A DNA stretch of 64,000 nucleotides from Haliclona indistincta (GCA_964017065.1 OZ024783.1:12284313-12348312), one strand, 5' to 3'. Positions 12,169 through 25,772 are shown, numbered from the stretch's first letter. Notes: a model not told the origin generated them from the letters alone. A program made the numbers and translations.

Positions 12169-13072
12169 TCATTTTTTGTTCTTTATTATTTCTATTAAGG
12201 CAGCCCGCTCCTCCATGTCTAGATGTAGACGCTGTCTTCTTTCTTCTTCTTCCATTTCCCACTTTTTCCTCTGTAATTCTAACTCTGATTTTCTCAACTC
12301 GAGCTCTTTCTCCTTGAGAGCTGCCTTGCGCTCATACTGTGCAGCAAGAATCTGAATGGTGGTCTTCACAGAGCCTACATAAATACAGCATTCTATCAAT
12401 TATTGTTCTTGTATTGTACGTACAAGTCAGCGGCTATACCTCTAGATTCACGTGCTGGTCTTTTCAACTCTGGATCTAAATTCTCTTCCCGCTCCTCGTC
12501 TTCACCGTCTGCCGCTGAGGGGATGCTTCTCTTTCCTGTGAGATTTTTTTAATGATTGCTATTCTATCATGAGTGGCTATTACACATACCAGACATCCTA
12601 TCCATCGCTGCTTTTCTCATTCTTTCTCCGGTCATTTTTTCCTTCAATGCCTTACTACTAGCAGCCTTTTTCTTTTCATCTTTTTTCAATTTGAAATCTT
12701 CTTCATATGTCACAATATCTTCAAGTAGCTGCATTAACTCGGTGTATTCTTCTTCTGTTCCTGACCTGTAATCAACAAAAATGTGATGACCAATTTTAAG
12801 CTGGTGCTAATGCGTTATGTCCCATGTGCACGCATTTAAATCTACACTGACCTTTTTAGAGATTTTCTGTCCTCTTTCTTGTATTTCTTTATCAACAATT
12901 GCAATCGTTCCCTACATCCTCTGCCTCTTACATCAAGTTCCGTCTCCTCCGTAGAGAACATATCGTTGATACATTCAGCGATCGCCTCCCATTCCGAGAT
13001 TTTCTCTGGTCTTGTGCTGCATACTTCGTCGCAGAGCGCTATATCTTGTTCCAAACTCCAACGAAACGGCAT
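12169..13072 (-). CDS. Harbinger Myb/SANT-like partner protein, four exons
   Basis: Exons on the minus strand are 13072-12852, 12765-12590, 12535-12440 and 12374-12169, totalling 699 nt or 232 residues plus stop. Donors are AG|GTCAGT, G|GTATGT and G|GTATAG; acceptors are ACAG, ACAG and GTAG. An N-terminal Myb/SANT-like module starts FRWSLEQDIALCDEV and passes through WEAIAECIND and CRERLQLLIKKYKKED. Joining exon 1 to exon 2 gives RSGTEEEYTELMQLLEDI, a conserved signature of these partners. An acidic linker follows, and the C-terminus is a long charged helix (about residues 175-232, rich in E/K/R) likely to form a coiled coil. In this family the protein binds element DNA and carries the transposase to the nucleus and ends. 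It ends 56 bp from the transposase stop, tail to tail. Confidence 0.88.
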
Positions 13073-13181
13073 GTTACTCCTGCTTGCAGTCCTTGGTGTA
13101 TAATACCACGTGGCTGGGCAGATGGCTACGATTCGACTAGGGACTTCACGACACGTTGGGACCCGCGCGGTTACAATGTGT

Positions 13182-13225
13182 GACGTCTACAGGACGTCAC
13201 AATCATCCCACGCTGGTGACGTCAT
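13182..13225. promoter_or_regulatory. Subterminal TGACGTC cluster, right
   Basis: TGACGTC at 13182, GGACGTCA at 13193 and TGACGTCA at 13218, upstream of the Myb-like gene start and mirroring the left-end motif. Confidence 0.45.
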
Positions 13226-13256
13226 AATTTCTTCGTTTTAACGTTTGGCGTACACC

Positions 13257-13280
13257 CTAAACGTGAATCGCAACCTCTCT
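13257..13280 (-). repeat. Harbinger right terminal inverted repeat
   Basis: Ends GAATCGCAACCTCTCT, the inverse of the left end. Followed directly by the AAT target duplication. Confidence 0.9.
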
Positions 13281-13283
13281 AAT
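13281..13283. repeat. Harbinger target-site duplication, right (AAT)
   Basis: Second copy of the AAT that flanks the transposon. Confidence 0.85.
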
Positions 13284-15500
13284 GTGCAAAAAAATTGCCG
13301 CGGCGCCGAGTGCCTTTCGCTCACTACGTACGGGAGGCAAACCTATGTCAATCTTCGGTTACAGTAATGTTTTAGTTGAATAAGCGCGAGAAACAAATTT
13401 TGTTTTTTTGTGGAAATTTTCCATTCTACACTTTGGCTATATTTGAGATTTCTGAGGCACTCTACACACTATTTATGATGTTCAATGTGGTGGTACCAAT
13501 TATGATGCATAAAGGCATAATTAGGGGTTAAAGGGTTATGGGCGTCATGAGAACAATGTTTTTTTTCTAATTATATTTGGTTTTTTTGTTTAACTTTTTT
13601 TTACCATTCTTTCACACAATGAACAACATACATAAAAAATATAATAAAATAATGGTAAAAAAATTAAATGAAGAACATTGTTCCCATGAAGCCTGGGAAC
13701 AATGTTTATTTTATTTTTTTTATATAATTTTTTTTACAATTATTTATTACTATTATATATTTTTTTCAATAGTACACAAGCATCCACATACATAAAAAAT
13801 ATAATAATAATAAAATAATGGTAAAAAAAATTAAATAAAATACCATTGTTCCAATGCGTCATGGTAACATTGTTTTTAATTTAATTTTTTTATTTTAATT
13901 TTTTTTACCATTATCTTATTCTTATTATATAATTTTCCAATAGTACACAAGCTACCAAATACATAAAAAATATAATAATAATAAAATAATGGTAAAAAAT
14001 ATTAAATAAAAAACCATTGTTCCCATGCGTCATGGGAACATTGTTTTTAATTTAATTTTTTATTTTAATTTTTATTACAATTATTCTATTATTATTATAT
14101 ATTTTTTTCAATAGTACACAAGCAACCACATACATAAAAAATATAATAATAATAAAATAATGGTAAAAAAAATTAAATAAAAAACCATTGTTCCCATGCG
14201 TCATGGGAACATTGTTTTTTATTTAATTCTTTTATTTTAATTTTTTTTACCATTATCTTATTATTATTATATATTTTTTCAATAGTACACAAGCTACCAA
14301 ATACATAAAAAATATAATAATAATAAAATAATGGTAAAAGAATAAAATAAAAAACCATTGTTCCCATGCGTCATGGGAACATTATTTTTAATTTAATTCT
14401 TTTATTTTAATTTTTTTTACCCTTATCTTATTATTAATATATATTTTTTTCAATAGTGCACAAGCTACCAAATACATAAAAAATATAATAATAATGAAAT
14501 AATGGTTAAAAAAATTAAATAAAAAACCATTGTTCCCATGCGTCATATGAACATTGTTTTTAATTTAATTTTTTTATTTTAATTTTTATTACAATTATTT
14601 TATTATTATTAATGTTTTTTTTCAATAGTACACAAGCAACCATATACATAAAAAATATAATAATAATAAAATAATGGTAAAAAAAAAATAAATGAAATAC
14701 CATTGTTTCCATGCGTCATGGTAACATTGTTTTTAATTTAATATTTTTATTTTAATTTTTTTTACCATTGTTTTATTGTTATTATATAATTTTTTCAATA
14801 GTACACAAGCAACCACATACATAAAAATATAATAATAATAAAATAATGGTAAAAAAAATTAAATAAAAAACCATTGTTCCCATGCGTCATGGGAACATTG
14901 TTTTTAATTTAATTTTTTTATTTTAATTTTTTTAACCATTATCTTATTATTATTATATATTTTTTTCAATAGTACACAAGCTACCAAATACATAAAAAAT
15001 ATAATAATAATAAAATGTGACCCGATTTTGGAAAACCGGGAATATCGCGCAGATATTCGTTTTGAGTTACAAGCGACTTTAGGTAGAAAATGATTGCCGA
15101 CGCGATCTCGTTTTTTTGCGCTAGCTATAAAGCGCTATCCTTTAGCTACAGTTTGGTACTAGCGCCAATCTTCTGAGCGCTATGGTTGCAAAGTTACGAG
15201 CGTTTGTTTGTAGGTAACTGAATTCAGCCATAATACGTGATACGGAGCTAATAATTGCGTTGCTATGGCAATTATTTGACGCGCGTACACTGCTGCACAA
15301 AGAAGGACGAGTTGCCTCCACGTTCAACGCTCTAGCTCAAGATAGCTTCGATGGAGCAACTGCAGCTAGCCTCCAGGGCTTCTCTGATGACTGCTTTAGT
15401 GATTTGTCTGAATAATTTGTCTGGTATGTGATGAATAACAGTATTAGCACATGAATAATGTCGTGCTATCACAGCTGCTATGATTTAGAAAGTGATTATA

Positions 15501-15731
15501 ATGGCTCTTCACAAGATAGGGCTTCAATGTAATACCAAGAGCATACACACACTGCTACTGCTAGCTATGCAGCTCCTTCTGGTGCCTACAAATCTTGCTG
15601 CTGTACCAAGATCACTGCCATCTAGTCGAGGGAACAGAGGGTATATCGTGCAGTTTGCTAGGTACTCGGATTGGTACTACGGCGAAGGCGGCAAGTGTGA
15701 GCTTGGTCCTAAGAAGACTTCATGGTCCTAG
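15501..15731 (+). CDS. Small unidentified reading frame with signal-peptide-like start, inside TIR element
   Basis: An ATG frame of 76 codons. A hydrophobic stretch (TLLLLAMQLLLVPTNLA) follows a short polar N-terminus and could be a secretion signal. The rest contains YSDWYYGEGGKCELG. The same frame continues after the TAG for 18 more sense codons (FPEYYREMRGYCYELNREE) before another stop, so the TAG may be a nonsense change in a longer exon. No family is recognised. It could be a captured host exon or chance. Confidence 0.2.
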   Translation: MALHKIGLQCNTKSIHTLLLLAMQLLLVPTNLAAVPRSLPSSRGNRGYIVQFARYSDWYYGEGGKCELGPKKTSWS

Positions 15732-15891
15732 TTTCCAGAGTACTACAGAGAGATGAGAGGATATTGTTATGAGCTGAACAGAGAAGAGTAAGATGTACTA
15801 CTAATGGGAAAGATCTACATAATCTTCATAGAAAACCGTACTTACAAACTCAACAGTTCACTCAAGCAAGCAATAGGTAAGTTGTGATAAT

Positions 15892-15945
15892 GTGTGTGTG
15901 TGTGAAGATTGTTGTGATAGTTGCGTGTGTGTGTGTGTGTGATAG
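15892..15945. repeat. (TG)n microsatellite
   Basis: Interrupted TG dinucleotide runs inside the 1625-bp TIR element. Confidence 0.8.
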
Positions 15946-16640
15946 TGTGTGGTGCCTACCTTTGATGCTATTTTCTATTACTTGCTACAGGTTGAAGTCA
16001 CATTGTAGACATGAGAGAAAGACAGCATCAAGCGATTGGTCACACAGAAATTGAAGTGTTCTAATTATTGCTCATCAAGAAATGATTTCCCATTATTCTT
16101 GCTCACTTTAAGATCATGATTAGTCAAATACAAAGTAGAAGGATTGAAAACAATGCTGTGTTAAAGAAATGTAACATTATAGTCGATAGAGTACACTTAT
16201 CAGACAGATTGTACTTACCAGCATGGCTCAATCACATCAGTTTAGTTATCCAAGCCTTCTCCATAGCTAAAACCAGGTAAGAACAATTTCCCAACACTCG
16301 TGAAAGGCTGCTCAACACTCAGAAGAGACGTAACAGGCCTTGATAGCAAGAGAAAGAGAAGCCAGCTAGTTCAACCGGGAAATCATTAGCGCCATGTGCT
16401 CGTGCACGGAAGAATGCGGACACGCCCACGCGTAAATTATTTACAAGTTTACACGCGATTAACTTGAAACAATGTTTTGCTAAAACAGCGCGCGTTTTAG
16501 TTTATATCTTAGCGACGGAATGCACGATCTCGGCGCTTCAAACGTTACTATGACCAGCGAAGACAGGGCTATTGCCAGGTACCAATAACTCCATTTTCGA
16601 AATCTGCGCGATATTCCCGGTTTTCCAAAATCGGGTCACA

Positions 16641-19600
16641 AATAATGTTAAAAAATATTAAATAAAAAACCATTGTTCCCATGCGTCATGGGAACATTGT
16701 TTTTAATTTAATTTTTTTATTTTAATTTTTATTACAATTATTCTATTATTATTATATATTTTTTTCAATAGGACACAAGCAACCACATACATAAAAAATA
16801 TAATAATAATAAAATAATGGTAAAAAAAGTTAAATAAAAAACCATTGTTCCCATGCGTCATGGGAACATTGTTTTTTATTTAATTCTTTTATTTTAATTT
16901 TTTTTACCATTATCTTATTATTATTATATATTTTTTCAATAGTACACAAGCTACCAAATACATAAAAAATATAATAATAATAAAATAATGGTAAAAAAAT
17001 AAAATAAAAAACCATTGTTCCCATGCGTCATGGGAACATTATTTTTAATTTAATTCTTTTATTTTAATTTTTTTTACCCTTATCTTATTATTATTATATA
17101 TTTTTTTCAATAGTGCACAAGCTACCAAATACATAAAAAATATAATAATAATGAAATAATGGTTAAAAAAATTAAATAAAAAACCATTGTTCCCATGCGT
17201 CATGGGAATATTGTTTTTAATTTAATTTTTTTATTTTAATTTTTATTACAATTATTTTATTATTATTAATGTTTTTTTTCAATAGTACACAAGCAACCAC
17301 ATACATAAAAAATATAATAATAATAAAATAATGGTAAAAAAAAAATAAATGAAATACCATTGTTTCCATGCGTCATGGTAACATTGTTTTTAATTTAATA
17401 TTTTTATTTTAATTTTTTTTACCATTGTTTTATTGTTATTATATAATTTTTTCAATAGTACACAAGCAACCACATACATAAAAATATAATAATAATAAAA
17501 TAATGGTAAAAAAAATTAAATAAAAAACCATTGTTCCCATGCGTCATGGGAACATTGTTTTTAATTTAATTTTTTTATTTTAATTTTTTTAACCATTATC
17601 TTATTATTATTATATATTTTTTTCAATAGTACACAAGCTACCAAATACATAAAAAATATAATAATAATAAAATAATGGTAAAAAAAATAAAATAAAAAAC
17701 CATTGTTCCCATGCGTCATGGGAACATTATATTTAATTTAATTCTTTTATTTTAATTTTTTTTACCCTTATCTTATTATTATTATATATTTTTTTCAATA
17801 GTACACAAGCTACCAAATACATAAAAAATATAATAATAATAAAATAATGGTAAAAAATATTAAATAAAAAACCATTGTTCCCATGCGTCATGGGAACATT
17901 GTTTTTAATTTAATTTTTTTATTTTAATTTTTATTACAATTATTCTATTATTATTATATATTTTTTTCAATAGTACACAAGCAACCACATACATAAAAAA
18001 TATAATAATAATAAAATAATGGTAAAAAAAATTAAATAGAAAACCATTGTTAGCATGCGTCATTGGAACATTGTTTTTTATTTAATTCTTTTATTTTAAT
18101 TTTTTTTACCATTATCTTATTATTATTATACGTTTTTTCAATAGTACACAAGCTACCAAATACATAAAAAATATAATAATAATAAAATAATGGTAAAACA
18201 ATAAAATAAAAAACCATTGTTCCCATGCGTCATGGGAACATTATTTTTAATTTAATTCTTTTATTTTAATTTTTTTTACCCTTATCTTATTATTATTATA
18301 TATTTTTTTCAATAGTGCACAAGCTACCAAATACATAAAAAATATAATAATAATGAAATAATGGTTAAAAAAATTAAATAAAAAACCATTGTTCCCATGC
18401 GTCATGGTAACATTGTTTTTAATTTAATTTTTTTATTTTAATTTTTATTACAATTATTTTATTATTATTAATGTTTTTTTTCAATAGTACACAAGCAACC
18501 ACATACATAAAAAATATAATAATAATAAAATAATGGTAAAAAAAAAATAAATGAAATACCATTGTTTCCATGCGTCATGGTAACATTGTTTTTAATTTAA
18601 TATTTTCATTTTAATTTTTTTTACCATTGTTTTATTGTTATTATATAATTTTTTCAATAGTACACAAGCAACCACATACATAAAAATATAATAATAATAA
18701 AATAATGGTAAAAAAAATTAAATAAAAAACCATTGTTCCCATGCGTCATGGGAACATTGTTTTTAATTTAATTTTTTTATTTTAATTTTTTTAACCATTA
18801 TCTTATTATTATTATATATTTTTTTCAATAGTACACAAGCTACCAAATACATAAAAAATATAATAATAATAAAATAATGGTAAAAAAATAAAATAAAAAA
18901 CCATTGTTCCCATGCGTCATGGGAACATTATTTTTAATTTAATTCTTTTATTTTAATTTTTTTTACCCTTATCTTATTATTATTATATATTTTTTGTAAT
19001 AGTACACAAGCTACCAAATACATAAAAAATATAATAATAATAAAATATAGGAAAAAAATAAAATAAAAAACCATTGTTCCCATGCGTCATGGGAACATTA
19101 TTTTTAATTTAATTCTTTTATTTTAATTTTTTTTTCCCTTATCTTATTATTATTATATATTTTTTTCAATAGTGCACAAGCTACCAAATACATAAAAAAT
19201 ATAATAATAATGAAATAATGGTTAAAAAAATTAAATAAAAAACCATTGTTCCCATGCGTCATGGGAACATTGTTTTTAATTTAATTTTTTTATTTTAATT
19301 TTTATTACAATTATTTTATTATTATTAATGTTTTTTTTCAATAGTACACAAGCAACCACATACATAAAAAATATAATAATAATAAAATAATGGTAAAAAA
19401 AAAATAAATGAAATACCATTGTTTCCATGCGTCATGGTAACATTGTTTTTAATTTAATATTTTTATTTTAATTTTTTTTACCATTGTTTTATTGTTATTA
19501 TATAATTTTTTCAATAGTACACAAGCAACCACTTACATAAAAATATAATAATAATAAAATAATGGTAAAAAAAATAAAATAAAAAACCATTGTTCCCATG

Positions 19601-21270
19601 CGTCATGGGAACATTATTTTTAATTTAATTCTTTTATTTTAATTTTTTTTACCCTTATCTTATTATTATTATATATTTTTTTCAATAGTACACAAGCTAC
19701 CAAATACATAAAAAATATAATAATAATAAAATAATGGTAAAAAATATTAAATAAAAAACCATTGTTCCCATGCGTCATGGGAACATTGATTTTAATTTAA
19801 TTCTTTTATTTTAATTTTTTTTACCCTTATCTTATTATTATTATATATTTTTTTCAATAGTGCACAAGCTACCAAATACATAAAAAATATAATAATAATA
19901 AAATAATGGTTAAAAAAATTAAATAAAAAACCATTGTTCCCATGCGTCATGGGAACATTGTTTTTAATTTAATTTTTTTATTTTAATTTTTATTACAATT
20001 ATTTTATTATTATTATATATTTTTTTCATTAGTACACAAGCAACCACATACATAAAAAATATAATAATAATAAAATAATGGTAAAAAAAAATAAATGAAA
20101 TACCATTGTTCCCATGCGTCATGGTAACATTGTTTTTAATTTAATATTTTTATTTTTATTTTTTTACCATTATTTTATTGTTATTATATAATTTTTTCAA
20201 TAGTACACAAGCAACCACATACATAAAAATATAACAATAATAAAATAATGGAAAAAAAAATTAAATAAAAAGCCATTGTTCCCATGCGTCATGGGAACAT
20301 TGTTTTTAATTTAATTCTTTTATTTTAATTTTTTCTACCATTATCTTATTATTATTATATATTTTTTCAATAGTACACAAGCTACCAAATACATAAAAAA
20401 TATAATAATAATAAAATAATGGTAAAAAAATAAAATAAAAAACCATTGTTCCCATGCGTCATGGGAACATTGTTTTTAATTTAATTTTTTTATTTTAATT
20501 TTTATTACAATTATTTTATTATTATTATATATTTTTTCAATAGTACACAAGCTACCAAATACATAAAAAATATAATAATAATAAAATTATGGTAAAAAAA
20601 TAAAATAAAAAACCATTGTTCCCATGCGTCATGGGAACATTATTTTTAATTTAATTCTTTTATTTTAATTTTTTTTACCCTTATCTTATTATTATTATAT
20701 ATTTTTTTCAATAGTGCACAAGCTACCAAATACATAAAAAATATAATAATAATAAAATAATGGTAAAAAAAAAATAAATGAAATACCATTGTTTCCATGC
20801 GTCATGGTAACATTGTTTTTAATTTAATATTTTTATTTTTATTTTTTTTACCATTGTTTTATTGTTATTATATAATTTTTTCAATAGTACACAAGCAACC
20901 ACATACATAAAAATATAACAATAATAAAATAATGGAAAAAAAAATAAAATATAAAACCATTGTTCCCATGCGTCATGGGAACATTATTTTTAATTTAATT
21001 CTTTTATTTTAATTTTTTTTACCCTTATCTTATTATTATTATATATTTTTTTAATAGTACACAAGCTACCAAATACATAAAAAATATAATAATAATAAAA
21101 TAATGGTAAAAAATATTAAATAAAAAACCATTGTTCCCTTGCGTCATGGGAACATTGTTTTTAATTTAATTTTTTTATTTTAATTTTTTTTACCATTGTC
21201 TTATTGTTATTATATATTTTTTTCAATAGTACACAAGCTACCAAATACATAAAAAATATAATAATAATAA
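16641..21270. repeat. Higher-order satellite block A (~4.63 kb)
   Basis: A run of 172-bp units in a fixed order of variants, repeated in the next 4.5 kb. Diagnostic shared oddities include the unit with GTTAGCATGCGTCATTGG near 18050 and the GAACATTGATTTTAATTT variant at 19781. The first ~0.85 kb matches block B at an offset of 4630 bp and the rest at 4459-4460 bp. Confidence 0.75.
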
Positions 21271-24200
21271 AATAATCGTAAAAAATATTAAATAAAAAAC
21301 CATTGTTCCCATGCGTCATGGGAACATTGTTTTTAATTTAATTTTTTTATTTTAATTTTTATTACAATTATTCTATTATTATTATATATTTTTTTCAATA
21401 GTACACAAGCAACCACATACATAAAAAATATAATAATAATAAAATAATGGTAAAAAAAATTAAATAAAAAACCATTTTTCCCATGCGTCATGGGAACATT
21501 GTTTTTTATTTAATTCTTTTATTTTAATTTTTTTTACCATTATCTTATTATTATTATATATTTTTTCAATAGTACACAAGCTACCAAATACATAAAAAAT
21601 ATAATAATAATAAAATAATGGTAAAAAAATAAAATAAAAAACCATTGTTCCCATGCGTCATGGGAACATTATTTTTAATTTAATTCTTTTATTTTAATTT
21701 TTTTTACCCTTATCTTATTATTATTATATATTTTTTTCAATAGTGCACAAGCTACCAAATACATAAAAAATATAATAATAATGAAATAATGGTTAAAAAA
21801 ATTAAATAAAAAACCATTGTTCCCATGCGTCAAGGGAACATTGTTTTTAATTTAATTTTTTTATTTTAATTTTTATTACAATTATTTTATTATTATTAAT
21901 GTTTTTTTTCAATAGTACACAAGCAACCACATAGATAAAAAATATAATAATAATAAAATAATGGTAAAAAAAAAAATAAATGAAATACCATTGTTTCCAT
22001 GCGTCATGGTAACATTGTTTTTAATTTAATATTTTTATTTTAATTTTTTTTACCATTGTTTTATTGTTATTATATAATTTTTTCAATAGTACACAAGCAA
22101 CCACATACATAAAAATATAATAATAATAAAATAATGGTAAAAAAAATAAAATAAAAAACCATTGTTCCCATGCGTCATGGGAACATTATTTTTAATTTAA
22201 TTCTTTTATTTTAATTTTTTTTACCCTTATCTTATTATTATTATATATTTTTTTCAATAGTACACAAGCTACCAAATACATAAAAAATATAATAATAATA
22301 AAATAATGGTAAAAAATATTAAATAAAAAACCATTGTTCCCATGCGTCATGGGAACATTGTTTTTAATTTAATTTTTTTATTTTAATTTTTATTACAATT
22401 ATTCTATTATTATTATATATTTTTTTCAATAGTACACAAGCAACCACATACATAAAAAATATAATAATAATAAAATAATGGTAAAAAAAATTAAATAGAA
22501 AACCATTGTTAGCATGCGTCATTGGAACATTGTTTTTTATTTAATTCTTTTATTTTAATTTTTTTTACCATTATCTTATTATTATTATATGTTTTTTCAA
22601 TAGTACACAAGCTACCAAATACATAAAAAATATAATAATAATAAAATAATGGTAAAACAATAAAATAAAAAACCATTGTTCCCATGCGTCATGGGAACAT
22701 TATTTTTAATTTAATTCTTTTATTTTAATTTTTTTTACCCTTATCTTATTATTATTATATATTTTTTTCAATAGTGCACAAGCTACCAAATACATAAAAA
22801 ATATAATAATAATGAAATAATGGTTAAAAAAATTAAATAAAAAACCATTGTTCCCATGCGTCATGGTAACATTGTTTTTAATTTAATTTTTTTATTTTAA
22901 TTTTTATTACAATTATTTTATTATTATTAATGTTTTTTTTCAATAGTACACAAGCAACCACATACATAAAAAATATAATAATAATAAAATAATGGTAAAA
23001 AAAAAAATAAATGAAATACCATTGTTTCCATGCGTCATGGTAACATTGTTTTTAATTTAATATTTTCATTTTAATTTTTTTTACCATTGTTTTATTGTTA
23101 TTATATAATTTTTTCAATAGTACACAAGCAACCACATACATAAAAATATAATAATAATAAAATAATGGTAAAAAAAATTAAATAAAAAACCATTGTTCCC
23201 ATGCGTCATGGGAACATTGTTTTTAATTTAATTTTTTTATTTTAATTTTTTTAACCATTATCTTATTATTATTATATATTTTTTTCAATAGTACACAAGC
23301 TACCAAATACATAAAAAATATAATAATAATAAAATAATGGTAAAAAAATAAAATAAAAAACCATTGTTCCCATGCGTCATGGGAACATTATTTTTAATTT
23401 AATTCTTTTATTTTAATTTTTTTTACCCTTATCTTATTATTATTATATATTTTTTGTAATAGTACACAAGCTACCAAATACATAAAAAATATAATAATAA
23501 TAAAATATAGGAAAAAAATAAAATAAAAAACCATTGTTCCCATGCGTCATGGGAACATTATTTTTAATTTAATTCTTTTATTTTAATTTTTTTTTCCCTT
23601 ATCTTATTATTATTATATATTTTTTTCAATAGTGCACAAGCTACCAAATACATAAAAAATATAATAATAATGAAATAATGGTTAAAAAAATTAAATAAAA
23701 AACCATTGTTCCCATGCGTCATGGGAACATTGTTTTTAATTTAATTTTTTTATTTTAATTTTTATTACAATTATTTTATTATTATTAATGTTTTTTTTCA
23801 ATAGTACACAAGCAACCACATACATAAAAAATATAATAATAATAAAATAATGGTAAAAAAAAAATAAATGAAATACCATTGTTTCCATGCGTCATGGTAA
23901 CATTGTTTTTAATTTAATATTTTTATTTTAATTTTTTTTACCATTGTTTTATTGTTATTATATAATTTTTTCAATAGTACACAAGCAACCACTTACATAA
24001 AAATATAATAATAATAAAATAATGGTAAAAAAAATAAAATAAAAAACCATTGTTCCCATGCGTCATGGGAACATTATTTTTAATTTAATTCTTTTATTTT
24101 AATTTTTTTTACCCTTATCTTATTATTATTATATATTTTTTTCAATAGTACACAAGCTACCAAATACATAAAAAATATAATAATAATAAAATAATGGTAA

Positions 24201-25772
24201 AAAATATTAAATAAAAAACCATTGTTCCCATGCGTCATGGGAACATTGATTTTAATTTAATTCTTTTATTTTAATTTTTTTTACCCTTATCTTATTATTA
24301 TTATATATTTTTTTCAATAGTGCACAAGCTACCAAATACATAAAAAATATAATAATAATAAAATAATGGTTAAAAAAATTAAATAAAAAACCATTGTTCC
24401 CATGCGTCATGGGAACATTGTTTTTAATTTAATTTTTTTATTTTAATTTTTATTACAATTATTTTATTATTATTATATATTTTTTTCATTAGTACACAAG
24501 CAACCACATACATAAAAAATATAATAATAATAAAATAATGGTAAAAAAAAATAAATGAAATACCATTGTTCCCATGCGTCATGGTAACATTGTTTTTAAT
24601 TTAATATTTTTATTTTTATTTTTTTACCATTATTTTATTGTTATTATATAATTTTTTCAATAGTACACAAGCAACCACATACATAAAAATATAACAATAA
24701 TAAAATAATGGAAAAAAAAATTAAATAAAAAGCCATTGTTCCCATGCGTCATGGGAACATTGTTTTTAATTTAATTCTTTTATTTTAATTTTTTCTACCA
24801 TTATCTTATTATTATTATATATTTTTTCAATAGTACACAAGCTACCAAATACATAAAAAATATAATAATAATAAAATAATGGTAAAAAAATAAAATAAAA
24901 AACCATTGTTCCCATGCGTCATGGGAACATTGTTTTTAATTTAATTTTTTTATTTTAATTTTTATTACAATTATTTTATTATTATTATATATTTTTTCAA
25001 TAGTACACAAGCTACCAAATACATAAAAAATATAATAATAATAAAATTATGGTAAAATAATAAAATAAAAAACCATTGTTCCCATGCGTCATGGGAACAT
25101 TATTTTTAATTTAATTCTTTTATTTTAATTTTTTTTACCCTTATCTTATTATTATTATATATTTTTTTCAATAGTGCACAAGCTACCAAATACATAAAAA
25201 ATATAATAATAATAAAATAATGGTAAAAAAAAAATAAATGAAATACCATTGTTTCCATGCGTCATGGTAACATTGTTTTTAATTTAATATTTTTATTTTA
25301 ATTTTTTTTACCATTGTTTTATTGTTATTATATAATTTTTTCAATAGTACACAAGCAACCACATACATAAAAATATAACAATAATAAAATAATGGAAAAA
25401 AAAATAAAATATAAAACCATTGTTCCCATGCGTCATGGGAACATTATTTTTAATTTAATTCTTTTATTTTAATTTTTTTTACCCTTATCTTATTATTATT
25501 ATATATTTTTTTAATAGTACACAAGCTACCAAATACATAAAAAATATAATAATAATAAAATAATGGTAAAAAATATTAAATAAAAAACCATTGTTCCCTT
25601 GCGTCATGGGAACATTGTTTTTAATTTAATTTTTTTATTTTAATTTTTTTTACCATTGTCTTATTGTTATTATATATTTTTTTCAATAGTACACAAGCTA
25701 CCAAATACATAAAAAATATAATAATAATGAAATAATGGTAAAAAATATTAAATAAAAAACCATTGTTCCCAT
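21271..25772. repeat. Higher-order satellite block B (~4.5 kb)
   Basis: Near-identical to block A, including the GTTAGCATGCGTCATTGG unit near 22509 and GAACATTGAT at 24241. It lacks one 172-bp unit present near 17510-17680 of block A, which explains the change of offset. It ends at spacer copy 4. Confidence 0.75.

Larger units (their letters stand above)
10635..13280. mobile_element. Complete PIF/Harbinger DNA transposon
   Basis: Terminal inverted repeats AGAGAGGTTGCGATTC are perfect over 16 bp at both ends and continue imperfectly (CCGTTTACG against ACGTTTAGG). The flanks carry AAT at 10632-10634 and 13281-13283. Uninterrupted spacer copies read CACAAATGTGC, so the duplication is 3 bp, the size expected for PIF/Harbinger. 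Inside are two convergent genes: a DDE transposase on the plus strand and a Myb/SANT-like protein on the minus strand, each with four exons and GT..AG introns. Neither contains a stop or frameshift, so the element looks autonomous and recent. Confidence 0.95.
10585..13542. repeat. 310-bp spacer, copy 3, split by the Harbinger insertion
   Basis: The left 50 bases are at 10585-10634 and the remainder resumes at 13281 and ends at 13542, where CGTCATG of the satellite right arm returns. The resumed part reads AATGTGCAAAAAAATTGC, shared with copy 4 but not with copies 1 and 2. The uninterrupted copies serve as empty-site references for the transposon. Confidence 0.8.
15016..16640. mobile_element. 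1625-bp TIR element with TGTGACC ends
   Basis: The left end TGTGACCCGATTTTGGAAAA matches the inverse of the right end (TTTTCCAAAATCGGGTCACA) exactly over 20 bp. It continues with CCGGGAATATCGCGCAGAT on both sides. Subterminal stretches near the right end (TTATATCTTAGCGACGGAAT) also occur in the element at 6136-6837, so the two are relatives. It inserts at the same position of the satellite unit (after TAAAA, before AATAATG). It holds a (TG)n tract and a short plus-strand frame but no recognisable transposase, so it appears non-autonomous. Confidence 0.8.
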
